Of a DNA stretch of 44,672 bases, positions 21,198-30,086 are shown piece by piece. The stretch's first letter is position 1; each line of letters starts with the position of its first letter. The position numbers were made by a program, and so were the translations under genes. The notes under the pieces were generated by a model. That model was not told the DNA's origin, made no database searches, and saw nothing but the letters and a program-made list of their open reading frames with translations. Source of the stretch: Actinokineospora inagensis DSM 44258 (GTDB lineage: Bacteria > Actinomycetota > Actinomycetes > Mycobacteriales > Pseudonocardiaceae); NCBI RefSeq assembly GCF_000482865.1, contig NZ_AXWW01000059.1:1-44672 (forward strand), read 5' to 3'.

Positions 21198-22630
21198 GTC
21201 ATCTCCAGTCTCAGCAGGTCGTCCACGGTTTCCCGGCGCAGCAGCGGCCGCGCCACCCCGGCGCGCACGGCCACCACGGCGGGCCGGGGCAGCCGGTTGT
21301 AGTTGCTCGCCATCGAGTAGCAGTAGGCGCCGGTCGCCGCCACCGCCAGCAGGTCGCCGGGAGCAAGGTTGTCGGGCAGCCAGCAGTCTCGCACCACAAC
21401 GTCACCGGACTCACAGTGTTTGCCCACGACTCGGGACAGCACGGCCGCCGCGCCGCGTTCCCCCTCGTCACTGGACCGGGACACCAGGCGGGTGTCGTAG
21501 AGGGCGTCGTAGAGGGCGGTGCGGATGTTGTCGCTCATGCCGCCGTCGACGCTGACGTACCGGCGGCCGGTGCCGTGCCCGAGCGACACGTCCTTGGTGG
21601 TGCCCACCTCGTAGAGGGTCACCATGCTCGGTCCGACGATGGCCCGACCGGGCTCGACGGCGATGTTCGGCAGCGGTAACCCCGCCTGCTCGCACTCCTT
21701 GGTGACGATGGTGCGCAACTGCTCGGCCAGCACCGCGGGCGGCGGCGGGTCGTCCTGCGCGGTGTAGGCGATGCCGAGACCGCCGCCCAGGTCGACGGTC
21801 CGCACACCGGCCAGCGCCTCGGCGCCGTGCTCGGCGTGCAGGCCGGCGAGCAGGCCGATGACGCGGTGCGCGGCGACCTCGAACCCGTCGGCGTCGAAGA
21901 TCTGCGACCCGATGTGGCTGTGCAGGCCGACCAGGCGCAGCCCACCGGACTTGAGCACCCGAGCGGCCGCCTCCGCCGCGTCCCCGCCGACCAGGGAGAA
22001 GCCGAACTTCTGGTCCTCGTGCGCGGTGGCGATGAACTCGTGCGTGTGCGCCTCGACGCCGACGGTCACCCGGATCAGGACGTCCGCCACGACGCCGCGC
22101 TCACGGGCCAACTGGTCGAGCCGGGCGATCTCGAAGAACGAGTCGACCACGATCGTGCCGACGCCCGCGTCGAGCGCCCCGGCCAGCTCGTCGGTCGACT
22201 TGTTGTTGCCGTGCAAGGTGATCCGCTCCGGCGGGAACTGCGCGCGCAGCGCCACGGCGAGCTCACCACCGCTGCACACGTCGATGCTCAGGCCCTCGTC
22301 GGCCACCCAGCGGGCGATCTCCACGGACAGGAACGCCTTGGACGCGTAGTGCACGAGCGCCGGGTCGCCGAAGGCGCGCGCGTGGTCGCGGCAGCGGCCG
22401 CGGAAGTCGTCCTCGTCGACCACGAACAGCGGAGTGCCGTACTGCTCCGCCAGGTCGCGCACGTCGACGCCCGCGATCCGGACGGCGCCGTCCGCCCCGC
22501 GTTCGACGTGCCGCGGCCAGACCGCCGGGACGAGCTCGTCGAGCGCGGCGGCGCTGGTGGGCCGTTCGCTGGCGGTGTTGCTCGGCGGCAGGACCTCCGC
22601 GTGCCGCGGGCCTGCCGGGTGTGCCCTCAT
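21194..22630 (-). CDS. lysA: Diaminopimelate decarboxylase
   Basis: PLP enzyme making lysine from meso-diaminopimelate. 478 aa from the ATG giving [16 protein letters not shown]; upstream extension of the frame is spurious. The PLP lysine is in [10 protein letters not shown]. Other marks are [10 protein letters not shown], the glycine loop [21 protein letters not shown] and [14 protein letters not shown] with the active-site cysteine. It lies 7 bp after nrtL and overlaps hom by 4 bp. Confidence 0.96.
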   Translation of the reverse strand: MRAHPAGPRHAEVLPPSNTASERPTSAAALDELVPAVWPRHVERGADGAVRIAGVDVRDLAEQYGTPLFVVDEDDFRGRCRDHARAFGDPALVHYASKAFLSVEIARWVADEGLSIDVCSGGELAVALRAQFPPERITLHGNNKSTDELAGALDAGVGTIVVDSFFEIARLDQLARERGVVADVLIRVTVGVEAHTHEFIATAHEDQKFGFSLVGGDAAEAAARVLKSGGLRLVGLHSHIGSQIFDADGFEVAAHRVIGLLAGLHAEHGAEALAGVRTVDLGGGLGIAYTAQDDPPPPAVLAEQLRTIVTKECEQAGLPLPNIAVEPGRAIVGPSMVTLYEVGTTKDVSLGHGTGRRYVSVDGGMSDNIRTALYDALYDTRLVSRSSDEGERGAAAVLSRVVGKHCESGDVVVRDCWLPDNLAPGDLLAVAATGAYCYSMASNYNRLPRPAVVAVRAGVARPLLRRETVDDLLRLEMT

Positions 22631-22637
22631 CAGTTCC

Positions 22638-23480
22638 CTACAATCGTTGCGGTGCGGTGATTCCGAGCCGTCCCAGCCCGGTTGCCAGGACATGTCGCGC
22701 GGCCGCGCACAGCGCGAGCCTGCCGCTGTGCTCGCGGCCCGGTTCCTCGTCGCCGAGCGGCAGCACGCGGCGGTGTTCGGTGAGTCCCCTGGCCTGGTCG
22801 GCCAGCGATTCCAGGTACCGGGTGAGCCGGTGCGGCGCGGCGTCGACGATGGCCGGGAACTCGGCGACGGTGCGCGCGAGCTCGACCTCGCGGGGGTGGT
22901 CGAGCAGCTCCAGGTCCACTGTGGACAGCTCGATGCCGAGCGCTTCGGCGTTGCGCAGCAGGGAGTCCAGTCGGGAGTGCGCGTACTGAACACAGTGGAC
23001 CGGGTTGTCGTCGGTTCGGCGGCCGAGAATCTCGATGTCCACGGCGGACTCGCGGAAGGCGGCGTACCGGGCCGCGTCCACGCCGACCAACTCCGCCAAC
23101 TCGGACACGGCTTGGCCGTGGACGGTGGCGGGCGGTGTGGAATTCACAGTTGAGCGGACCCCGGTGGTCGCGCGGACCGACTCGGCGCGGGTCGCGGCGG
23201 TCAACCGGAGGTTCACGAAACCCGGTCCGGCGACCTCGACGGCGGCCAGGCGCACGTCGGTGACCAGCGCGTCCGCCAGCCACCCGGCCAACTCGACCGG
23301 GGCCACACCAGCGGCACCGGCGGCCCGCAGCGCCACCGTCGTCGCGTAATCGCCGCGGCCGGGGTCGCGCGGGCGGACCAAGTCCACCTCGTCCGGCACG
23401 GCGGTGGTGGCCAGCCCGCGGTCGCCCAGCACCCGCACGACGGCGGAATGAACCAGGTCAGCGAGCACGGCTGGGGTCAC
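22638..23480 (-). CDS. nrtL: ArgS-related anticodon-binding protein lacking the catalytic domain
   Basis: 280 aa. The first roughly 100 residues match the N-terminal tRNA-contact domain of arginyl-tRNA synthetase ([26 protein letters not shown]). The rest matches its C-terminal DALR anticodon-binding domain ([18 protein letters not shown] through to [15 protein letters not shown]). The HIGH and KMSKS catalytic Rossmann fold is missing, so it cannot charge tRNA. It occupies the place of argS before lysA in mycobacteria. The family is annotated as NrtL in some actinobacteria; its function is not established. First gene of the lysine/threonine operon. Confidence 0.85.
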   Translation of the reverse strand: MTPAVLADLVHSAVVRVLGDRGLATTAVPDEVDLVRPRDPGRGDYATTVALRAAGAAGVAPVELAGWLADALVTDVRLAAVEVAGPGFVNLRLTAATRAESVRATTGVRSTVNSTPPATVHGQAVSELAELVGVDAARYAAFRESAVDIEILGRRTDDNPVHCVQYAHSRLDSLLRNAEALGIELSTVDLELLDHPREVELARTVAEFPAIVDAAPHRLTRYLESLADQARGLTEHRRVLPLGDEEPGREHSGRLALCAAARHVLATGLGRLGITAPQRL

Positions 23481-23548
23481 CGGGCAAGTCTAGGTAGCGG
23501 TGCCCCGTCGTCTGCCCGGGGTCCATGCCCTCCACCGTTCAGGGTCCA

Positions 23549-23554
23549 TACACT
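23549..23554 (+). promoter_or_regulatory. -10 element suggesting a leaderless transcript
   Basis: TACACT is followed by 7 nt and then the ATG at 23562, and no ribosome-binding site precedes that ATG. This spacing is what leaderless actinobacterial genes show, with transcription starting at the A of ATG. The -35 region is poor. Confidence 0.4.
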
Positions 23555-23561
23555 CACCCAC

Positions 23562-24263
23562 ATGATTCGGTACGCGCGACACTTGGCGCTCGCCGCCGCC
23601 TGCCTCGCCGTGGTCGCCTGCGGCAGCACGCAGACCGGCAGTCCCGTCGCCGTCAACCCGGGCAAGCCCGCCCAGACCTCGCGCGGCGCCGATCCGGGCT
23701 CCTTCACGCCGACCGAGAAGGAGCACGACCCGACCAAGCGGATCAAGGGCGTCGTGTCGGTCGAGTACAAGTACGGGCTCCACGTCACGCGCAGCCAGCG
23801 AGTCGCCTACGACCACAAGCCCCCGCTCGGCGGCGCGCACGACGCGGTGTGGGCCGCGTGCAACGGCGTCGTCTACCCGCAGGCCGTGCGCACCGAGAAC
23901 CTCGTGCACTCCCTGGAGCACGGGGCGGTGTGGCTGACCTACGAGCCGACGAAGGTGTCCAAGGCGGACATGGCGAAGCTCGCGAACAAGGTCACCGGCC
24001 AGCCGTACACCGTCATGTCGCCGTACCCCGGTCAGCCGACACCGGTGTCGGCGCAGTCGTGGGGCCGCCAACTGCAGGTCGACTCGGTCGACGACGAGCG
24101 GATCGACCAGTTCATCGCCGCCACCCGCACCAACCAGTACCTGGCCCCGGAGCCGGGCGCGTCCTGCGACCAGATCGACCCGTCCCGGTTCGACCAGGAC
24201 AACCCACCGCCGTTCGACCCGACGGACCCCGGTCCGGACGCCATCCAGCCGACCGGCCGGTAA
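23562..24263 (+). CDS. DUF3105 lipoprotein
   Basis: 233 aa. The N terminus has a basic start, a hydrophobic core and the lipobox AVVAC, so it should be lipid-anchored outside the cell. The remainder is a DUF3105 domain: VAYDHKPPLGGAHDAVWAAC, then a tyrosine/proline turn and NLVHSLEHGAVWLTY. The conserved histidines and cysteine look like metal ligands, but no activity is known for the family. The tail is proline- and aspartate-rich. It has a membrane-anchored paralogue 132 bp downstream. Confidence 0.88.
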   Translation: MIRYARHLALAAACLAVVACGSTQTGSPVAVNPGKPAQTSRGADPGSFTPTEKEHDPTKRIKGVVSVEYKYGLHVTRSQRVAYDHKPPLGGAHDAVWAACNGVVYPQAVRTENLVHSLEHGAVWLTYEPTKVSKADMAKLANKVTGQPYTVMSPYPGQPTPVSAQSWGRQLQVDSVDDERIDQFIAATRTNQYLAPEPGASCDQIDPSRFDQDNPPPFDPTDPGPDAIQPTGR

Positions 24264-24285
24264 CACCCGGCCGTGACCAGGTCGG

Positions 24286-24317
24286 TTGACACCGACCAGA
24301 CACCTGTTCCCTAGACT
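24286..24317 (+). promoter_or_regulatory. Candidate promoter for the second DUF3105 gene
   Basis: A consensus -35 TTGACA (24286-24291) is followed by TAGACT (24312-24317) with a 20-bp spacer, longer than optimal. It implies a leader of about 70 nt and separate control of the downstream pair; GAGGGA sits 6 nt before the ATG. Confidence 0.45.
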
Positions 24318-24395
24318 TGGCCTCCGCACCCACCAGGTGCCTCGGTCGTCGGTGACGCGGGCGGCCGACCACGCGCTCGAGGTCCGAGGGACGGC

Positions 24396-25193
24396 ATGGC
24401 CAGCGGAACGACGAACAGGAAGGGTCCGAAGGGCAAGGACGCGGTCAAGGCCGCTCGTTCGTCCGTCGTGACCAAGAAGGGCCCGCCCTGGGCCACCATC
24501 TCGGCGATCCTCGCCATCGTGCTGCTGGCGGGTGGTGTGTTCACCTACGCGTTCATCAAGGTGCACGCCGCCGAGAAGTTCCTCGTGTCCGACGACAACA
24601 AGGACCCGTCCGACCAGATCGCCGGTGTGCTGAAGAAGACGTACACCTCCGGCCAGCACGTCACCTCCACCCAGCGCGTCGCCTACGACCAGTCGCCCCC
24701 GTTCGGCGGCCCGCACGACGGCGTCTGGGCCGACTGCACCGGCATCGTGTACCCGACGGCGGTGCGCAGCGAGAACATGGTGCACGCCCTGGAGCACGGC
24801 TCGGTCTGGATCGCGTACAACCCCGACAAGATCAAGGGCGCGGACCTCGACGCGCTCAAGGCCAAGGTCGAGGGCACCCCGTACATGCTGATGTCGCCCT
24901 ACCCCGGCCTGGACCGTCCGATCTCGCTGCAGTCGTGGGGCCACCAGCTCAAGCTGGACTCCCCCACCGACGAGCGGGTCGACCAGTTCATCAAGTCGCT
25001 GCGCACCAACCAGTACCTCACCCCCGAGCCCGGCGGCCGCTGCGACAGCAACCAGACCGGTTTCGACCCGTCCAACCCCCCGCCGTTCGTCGCCGAGAAG
25101 CCCGGCGCCGACGCGGTGACCATGGACGGCAAGGGCGCCGGGACCGCCACGTCGGAAGGCATGGCGACCCCCACCACCGCGCCATCCAAGTGA
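24396..25193 (+). CDS. DUF3105 membrane-anchored protein
   Basis: 265 aa. A lysine-rich cytoplasmic N terminus (about 28 residues) is followed by one membrane helix (TISAILAIVLLAGGVFTY), then a DUF3105 domain with the same landmarks as its neighbour (FGGPHDGVWADC, NMVHALEHGSVW, LMSPYPGL). It differs from the upstream paralogue in anchoring: helix rather than lipid. The DUF305 gene starts inside its stop codon (GTGA overlap), so the two products are coupled. Function unknown. Confidence 0.88.
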   Translation: MASGTTNRKGPKGKDAVKAARSSVVTKKGPPWATISAILAIVLLAGGVFTYAFIKVHAAEKFLVSDDNKDPSDQIAGVLKKTYTSGQHVTSTQRVAYDQSPPFGGPHDGVWADCTGIVYPTAVRSENMVHALEHGSVWIAYNPDKIKGADLDALKAKVEGTPYMLMSPYPGLDRPISLQSWGHQLKLDSPTDERVDQFIKSLRTNQYLTPEPGGRCDSNQTGFDPSNPPPFVAEKPGADAVTMDGKGAGTATSEGMATPTTAPSK

Positions 25194-25846
25194 CCTCGCC
25201 AACCACCCGGAGGACCGCCGTCTACCTGGCGGCGGCCTTCGTGGTGCTGCTGGTGGGCGCGGCGGCGGGCATGCTCATCACCCTGGCCTCCGTCGGCACC
25301 GGGGACGGGAAGCCGGGAACGGACTCGGTGGACGTCGGCTTCGCCCAGGACATGCGCGTCCACCACCTCCAGGCGATCACCATGGCGGGCCTCGCCCGCG
25401 ACCGCAGCGACGACGCCGAGGTCCGCGAACTCGCCTTCGACATCGAGTCGACGCAGTTGGACCAAAGCGGCCAGTTCTCCGGCTGGCTCACCATCTGGGG
25501 CCAACCAACGCTGCCCCCGGCCGACCAGCCCCACATGCGCTGGATGACCGCCCCCCACTCCCACGGCGCCGCTACAACGGGCGTCAACTCCATGCCCGGC
25601 ATGGCCAGCACCGAAGACCTGACAAAACTCCGCGGCCTATCCGGCAAAGACTTCAACGTCTTCTTCCTGCAGTTGATGCTCCGCCACCACAACGGCGGCC
25701 TGGAAATGGCCTCTTACGCGGCCCAACACGCCAGCCTGGACTACGTGCGAAACCTGGCCCAAAAGATCCAGCAGGGCCAAACGGCGGAAGTCAACCTGCT
25801 CACGTCAATGCTCAAGGCCCGAGGCGCCCAACCCCTCCCCAATTGA
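25190..25846 (+). CDS. DUF305 family membrane-anchored protein
   Basis: 218 aa from a GTG overlapping the previous stop by 4 bp. One N-terminal membrane helix (AVYLAAAFVVLLVGAAAGML) leads to an extracytoplasmic DUF305 four-helix domain of the ferritin-like type. Paired histidines occur twice, in DMRVHHLQAITMA and LMLRHHNGGLEMA, and a methionine/histidine-rich loop (RWMTAPHSHG) lies between. A cyanobacterial DUF305 protein, CopM, binds copper, so metal binding is plausible here. No terminator is obvious after it except the hairpin repeat at 25972-26119. Confidence 0.88.
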   Translation: MTSPTTRRTAVYLAAAFVVLLVGAAAGMLITLASVGTGDGKPGTDSVDVGFAQDMRVHHLQAITMAGLARDRSDDAEVRELAFDIESTQLDQSGQFSGWLTIWGQPTLPPADQPHMRWMTAPHSHGAATTGVNSMPGMASTEDLTKLRGLSGKDFNVFFLQLMLRHHNGGLEMASYAAQHASLDYVRNLAQKIQQGQTAEVNLLTSMLKARGAQPLPN

Positions 25847-25917
25847 GCACAGGGAACAACCGCCTTTAAAACAACACCCACGACCAGCCTGCCCCCCAAA
25901 AAAAGAACCCCACCCTC

Positions 25918-26200
25918 ATCGACGAAGCTCCACACCGGCACCGCGCGCCTCGGGACCCGCCGATCCCAACCGCCCGTTGTGGTGGAGTTGTTTTGTTTGG
26001 GGGGAGCGGTGGCCTAAGCCGGCTGGCGGGTAAGGCCACGCTTTCCAGTGGCCCCGCCTTTTTGCCTTACCCAGGCTGCCGCTAGGGGCCCCAAACAAAA
26101 CAACTTCACCACAACGGGCACTTCAGCTTTAATCTGGCGCCCGAGGCCGGCGTCGCCGCCAGGCGACAAGGCCGAAACCCGAGCGCAGCGAGGTCCAGTG
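25918..26200 (-). repeat. 284-bp interspersed repeat, copy 2, inverted
   Basis: Reverse complement of 122-405. The 148-bp core is at 25972-26119, the same length as in copy 1, with very few substitutions (one is the G-to-T change in GCGGGGCC). It lies between the convergent DUF305 and CDF genes, where its hairpin could stop transcription from both sides. The inverted pair brackets about 25.5 kb. Confidence 0.85.
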
Positions 26201-26213
26201 CCCACGCCCTCAT

Positions 26214-27134
26214 TCACCAAGAAAGCTGCCGACACTTCGTCGCAGCATCCCGATGCTCCACCTGCAGGGTCGCGTGCTCCAGCCCGTACTCATCCCGCAG
26301 CAACTCCTGCGCGGCCCCCAACACTTCCCCTTGATCAGCCCTATCCGTCACGGTCAGGTGCGCGGAAGCGACTTCCATGCCCGAGGTCAACGTCCAAACA
26401 TGCAGATCGTGCACCTCGGCAACCCCCGGCACAGCCCCCAACCGCGCCGCCATGTCGTCCACGTTCACCCGCTCTGGCGCGTGCTGGAACAGGATCCGCA
26501 ACGCCCGCCGGGCCAGCGACCAGGTGCGTGGCAACACCCAAACCCCGATCGCCACGCCGATGATCGGGTCGGCCCATCGCCACCCCGTTGTCAGCGTGAT
26601 CAAGGCGCTGATCAGCACACCCACCGAGCCGACCAGGTCGGCGATGACCTCCAGGTAGGCACCTCGTACGTTCAAGCTCTCCGACGCACCGTCGCGCAGC
26701 AGCAAGAACGACACCACGTTGGCCACCAAGCCCCCGGTGGCAGCAAGGAGCACAGGCAACCCGGCGACCTCAGGAAGATCCCGGAACCGCCCCACGGCTT
26801 CCGCGATCACGTACCCGGCCACGCCGAACAGCAGTACGGCGTTCGCCAATGCCGCGAGAACCTCAGCCCGGTAGAGGCCGAATGTCCTCCCCGACTTGGC
26901 ACGAGCCTGAGCCCGCCCAGCCACCACGATGGCGGCCAGCGCCAGCCCAACCCCCACCACGTCGGTCAGCATGTGTGCCGCGTCGGAGATGAGGGCCAGC
27001 GACCCGGTCGCCAGCCCGACCGCCACCTCAAGCACCATGATCGCCGCCGCGAGGCCGAACGCGGCCCACAACCGGCCCACCAGTCGGCCGGAGGCGCTGT
27101 TCGCGCGCACGCCGTGCCCGTGTCCGTGTCCCAC
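26214..27134 (-). CDS. Cation diffusion facilitator metal exporter
   Basis: 306 aa. Histidine-rich start (MGHGHGHGVRAN), six membrane helices and a cytoplasmic C-terminal domain. Metal-site residues are visible: SDAAHMLTDV in helix 2 and AYLEVIADLVGSV in helix 5, the HxxxD pattern of the zinc/cobalt group being changed to ExxxD in the latter. HDLHVWTL marks the C-terminal domain. I start at the second GTG because AAAGGGG then lies 8 nt upstream. It probably exports zinc or a similar divalent metal. No regulator gene is adjacent. Confidence 0.9.
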   Translation of the reverse strand: MGHGHGHGVRANSASGRLVGRLWAAFGLAAAIMVLEVAVGLATGSLALISDAAHMLTDVVGVGLALAAIVVAGRAQARAKSGRTFGLYRAEVLAALANAVLLFGVAGYVIAEAVGRFRDLPEVAGLPVLLAATGGLVANVVSFLLLRDGASESLNVRGAYLEVIADLVGSVGVLISALITLTTGWRWADPIIGVAIGVWVLPRTWSLARRALRILFQHAPERVNVDDMAARLGAVPGVAEVHDLHVWTLTSGMEVASAHLTVTDRADQGEVLGAAQELLRDEYGLEHATLQVEHRDAATKCRQLSW

Positions 27135-27163
27135 CCGCGCCACCCCTTTCTGACGGCCAACCA

Positions 27164-27192
27164 AACATATAGTCGCATGCGCATAAGTACAA
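27164..27192 (-). promoter_or_regulatory. Promoter with embedded palindrome upstream of the CDF gene
   Basis: On the minus strand TTGTAC (27192-27187) and TATGTT (27169-27164) flank a 17-bp spacer. The perfect palindrome CGCATGCG (27174-27181) sits in the spacer within an AT-rich imperfect inverted repeat. A repressor bound there would block polymerase, as ArsR/SmtB-type metal sensors do. A second inverted repeat, TGATC-N6-GATCA, lies at 27205-27220. Confidence 0.5.
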
Positions 27193-27288
27193 CCCAGTGT
27201 GACCTGATCGGCGGCGATCACCACTCGAACGAGGGATGATCCGGGTGGAGTCCCCGGTATGTGAGACGGGCTCTGGTAGACGGAAGGG

Positions 27289-28485
27289 GTGGTTAACCCA
27301 TCGCAGCCGGGGGGCGCGCGCCCGGTCACCGCACTCGCCCTGGTACTGGTGTCGCTGGCCACGGCGGCCGCCCAAGCCTCGGGACCGGCGCAACAGCCCG
27401 CGACAGCCGCCCCACTCGCGATGGCCCCGGTGCAGCACCCCGCACCGACGGCGACCGCCCAGGTGGGCACGTCCGCGCAGGCGCTGGTGGCCAAGGGGGT
27501 CGGGCCGATCACCCAGGTCCCCGCGCCCGCGCCGGTGGTGGTCGCCGAGGTGCACGCGGCGCCGTCACCGGTCACCGACACGGGGGTCCCCCGGAACATG
27601 CTCGACGCCTACCGGCGGGCCGAACGGGCGGCGCCGAAGAGTTGCAACCTGCACTGGTACCACCTGGCCGCCATCGGCCGGGTCGAGTCCGGGCACGCGG
27701 AGGGCGGGCGGGCCACCCGCAACGGCGACACGGCGCCACACATCCTCGGTCCCGTGCTCGACGGGCACCCCGGCGTCGCGGCCCTGCCGGACACCGACGG
27801 CGGCGCGCTGGACGGCGACACCGTGTGGGACCGGGCCGTGGGGCCGATGCAGTTCCTGCCGTCAACCTGGCGGAAGTACGCCGCGGACGGCAACGGTGAC
27901 GGCGTCTCCGACCCGCACAACATCTACGACTCGACCCTCGCCGCCGCGCGCTACCTGTGCTCCGGCGGCATGGACCTGAGCAACGTCGACGACCTGGGCG
28001 CGGCGATCTTCCGCTACAACAACTCCGGCGACTACGTGGTCGCCGTGACCACCTGGCTGACCGCGTACTCCGGCGGGGTCACCCCGGTGCCGCCCGCGCC
28101 GCCGATCGACGACGCCCCGGTCGTCGCGATCCCGCAGGCCCCGCCGTCGGCCACCCCCGAACCGGCGGCCACGACCACCCCGGCCCCGACGACGACCCCC
28201 GCGCCGTCCGAGACCGTCGCCCCGACCTCGACCCCGGAGCCGACCGGCGACCCGTCCATCGCGGCGACCCCGACCGACTCGACACCCCCGTCCGAACCCG
28301 CGCATTCTTCCGCCGACGCGGCGGAAGCGGCGGCACCGGCGGAAAAGCCCGCAGGAACGACAAGGCCGCACGCCCGACCGCACCGCCCAGGTCGGGCGGG
28401 ACAGCAGGCATGCGGCTCCGTGGTCACCGACCCGGGCGCGGCGGAGGTTGCCGCGCCCGCGGGTCAGTGCGAGACCGAGGGCTAG
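27289..28485 (+). CDS. Secreted lytic transglycosylase (lysozyme-like fold)
   Basis: 398 aa. A short signal sequence (VTALALVLVSLATAAAQA) and a proline/alanine linker lead to a catalytic domain of about 180 residues. The catalytic glutamate is in HLAAIGRVESGHAEGG. The substrate-groove motif GPMQFLPSTWRKYA and a calcium-loop-like DGNGDGVSDP are typical of MltB-like actinobacterial enzymes that cleave peptidoglycan. The C-terminal 130 residues are a proline/threonine/alanine-rich tail with two cysteines near the end. GGAAGG lies directly before the GTG. Confidence 0.9.
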   Translation: MVNPSQPGGARPVTALALVLVSLATAAAQASGPAQQPATAAPLAMAPVQHPAPTATAQVGTSAQALVAKGVGPITQVPAPAPVVVAEVHAAPSPVTDTGVPRNMLDAYRRAERAAPKSCNLHWYHLAAIGRVESGHAEGGRATRNGDTAPHILGPVLDGHPGVAALPDTDGGALDGDTVWDRAVGPMQFLPSTWRKYAADGNGDGVSDPHNIYDSTLAAARYLCSGGMDLSNVDDLGAAIFRYNNSGDYVVAVTTWLTAYSGGVTPVPPAPPIDDAPVVAIPQAPPSATPEPAATTTPAPTTTPAPSETVAPTSTPEPTGDPSIAATPTDSTPPSEPAHSSADAAEAAAPAEKPAGTTRPHARPHRPGRAGQQACGSVVTDPGAAEVAAPAGQCETEG

Positions 28486-28488
28486 TCG

Positions 28489-29589
28489 CTAGATCAGCCG
28501 GTCGCCGGTCTCCGGGTGGAACAGGTGGATCTCGCTCGGGTCGCGCAGCACGACCCGCACCCGCTGGCCGAGGCCGGGCGGCGTACGACCGTCCACGCGC
28601 AGCACCAGCCGCGGGCCCTCGGGCTCGTTGGCGACGGCGCCGTGCACCAGCGCGTCCGCGCCCAACTCCTCGACCAGCTCGACGACCAGGTCGAACGCGT
28701 TCGGCGAACCGGCGGCGACCAGGCTCAGCGACTCCGGCCGGACACCCACGGTGACCTCGGACAGGCCGTCGCGACTGATGGCGGCCACGGTGTCGCGGGT
28801 CAGCGGCACGTTCAGCTCACCGAGGCGCAGGCTGCCGTTGCCGACCTGCACGGTGCGCAGGTTCATCGACGGCGAGCCGATGAACCCGGCGACGAACGCG
28901 TTGTCCGGGCGGTCGTAGAGGGCGCGCGGCGTGTCGCACTGCTGCAGGATGCCGTCCTTGAGCACCGCGACCCGGTGGCCCATGGTCATGGCCTCGATCT
29001 GGTCGTGCGTGACGTAGATCATCGTGGTGCCCAGCCGCTGCTGGATGCCCGCGATGTTGGCCCGGGTCTCCACCCGCAGCTTCGCGTCCAGGTTCGACAG
29101 CGGCTCGTCCATCAGGAAGACCGCGGGGTCGCGCACGATCGCCCGCCCCATCGCCACCCGCTGCCGCTGACCGCCGGAGAGCGCCTTGGGCTTGCGCGCC
29201 AGGTACTTCTCCAGGTCCAGCATCTTCGCCGCCTCGGTCACCTTCTCGGCGATGACCTGCTTGGACAGCCCCTGCAGCTTGAGCGCGAAGCCCATGTTCT
29301 GGGCCACCGTCATGTGCGGGTAGAGCGCGTAGGACTGGAAGACCATCGCGATGTCGCGCCCCTTCGGCGGCACCGACGTGACGTCGCGGTCGCCGATCCG
29401 GATCGCGCCCTCGTCCACGTCCTCCAGCCCGGCGACCATCCGCAGCGCGGTCGACTTGCCCGACCCGGACGGACCCACCAGGACCAGGAACTCACCGTCC
29501 TCGATGGTCAGGTTCAACCCGTCAACCGCCCGCACCGGCGGGGACCCCGGGTACACCCTCGACGCCGCTTCGTACCGGACCTCGGCCAC
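28489..29589 (-). CDS. Sugar ABC transporter ATP-binding protein (UgpC/MsmX family)
   Basis: 366 aa from a GTG with AGGAGGG 5 nt upstream. Walker A GPSGSGKST, signature LSGGQRQRVAMGR, Walker B VFLMDEPLSNLD and the H-loop YVTHDQIEA are intact. The C-terminal regulatory domain (TOBE-like, VTVGVRPESLSLV) marks the carbohydrate-importer group. No permease or binding protein is adjacent. In actinobacteria such ATPases (MsiK-like) often serve several sugar importers. Convergent with the transglycosylase, 3 bp from its stop. Confidence 0.92.
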   Translation of the reverse strand: MAEVRYEAASRVYPGSPPVRAVDGLNLTIEDGEFLVLVGPSGSGKSTALRMVAGLEDVDEGAIRIGDRDVTSVPPKGRDIAMVFQSYALYPHMTVAQNMGFALKLQGLSKQVIAEKVTEAAKMLDLEKYLARKPKALSGGQRQRVAMGRAIVRDPAVFLMDEPLSNLDAKLRVETRANIAGIQQRLGTTMIYVTHDQIEAMTMGHRVAVLKDGILQQCDTPRALYDRPDNAFVAGFIGSPSMNLRTVQVGNGSLRLGELNVPLTRDTVAAISRDGLSEVTVGVRPESLSLVAAGSPNAFDLVVELVEELGADALVHGAVANEPEGPRLVLRVDGRTPPGLGQRVRVVLRDPSEIHLFHPETGDRLI

Positions 29590-29817
29590 AACAACCCTCC
29601 TAGCCGTCGCGCCCGAATCCATTCAGACGCCCCGAGAGGCCACAACGCCTCAGCGATCGAGCAGAGGTTAGTGCCAGAACCCACAAAGGTCCAGACCACT
29701 TGCCCGCCGTCGCCCGACCGTGACCCAAGTGCACCTCAACCACCGCCCGACCGCCACCCCTGACCCCCATCACCACCCCCGCACCACCCGTACGCTAGGC
29801 TCTCCGCAGCAAGAACG

Positions 29818-29889
29818 GCCCCCGTAGCTCAGGGGATAGAGCACCGCCCTCCGGAGGCGGGAGCGCAGGTTCGAATCCTGCCGGGGGCA
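29818..29889 (+). tRNA. tRNA-Arg(CCG)
   Basis: A full cloverleaf: acceptor GCCCCCG (29818-29824) pairs with CGGGGGC (29882-29888); the D stem is GCTC/GAGC; the anticodon stem CCGCC/GGCGG holds the loop CTCCGGA, giving anticodon CCG (reads CGG); the T stem GCAGG/CCTGC holds TTCGAAT. The discriminator is A and CCA is encoded (29890-29892). A -10-like TAGGCT lies at 29796-29801. Its 3' end borders the accessory region and is a plausible attachment site. Confidence 0.95.
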
Positions 29890-29916
29890 CCACAGTGATC
29901 AAGTGTTTCCGCAGGC

Positions 29917-29941
29917 CAGCCCCGTTCCCCTAATGGGGCTG
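29917..29941 (+). terminator. Hairpin downstream of tRNA-Arg
   Basis: CAGCCCC (29917-29923) pairs with GGGGCTG (29935-29941) around an 11-nt loop, 25 bp past the CCA. There is no U-tract, so this is a weak call. The rest of 29942-30086 holds nothing I can assign. Confidence 0.35.
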
Positions 29942-30086
29942 ACCTCGTGAGCAAACGCAACCTGCAGGTCATCCCTGTTCCCCTTGGTCTCCTACGGGGG
30001 CTCTACGCTCCGAAATCAAGAGTCTTACCGGGGCTACTGATCGACAGAGCGCGCTACAACCGCAAGGTCGGCCATCAGCAGAGCTA

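Noticed and set aside
23481..23561. Lysine riboswitch upstream of the nrtL-lysA operon
   Set aside because: The 81-bp gap is shared with a divergent gene and is too short for the roughly 170-nt lysine riboswitch; no matching structure is seen.
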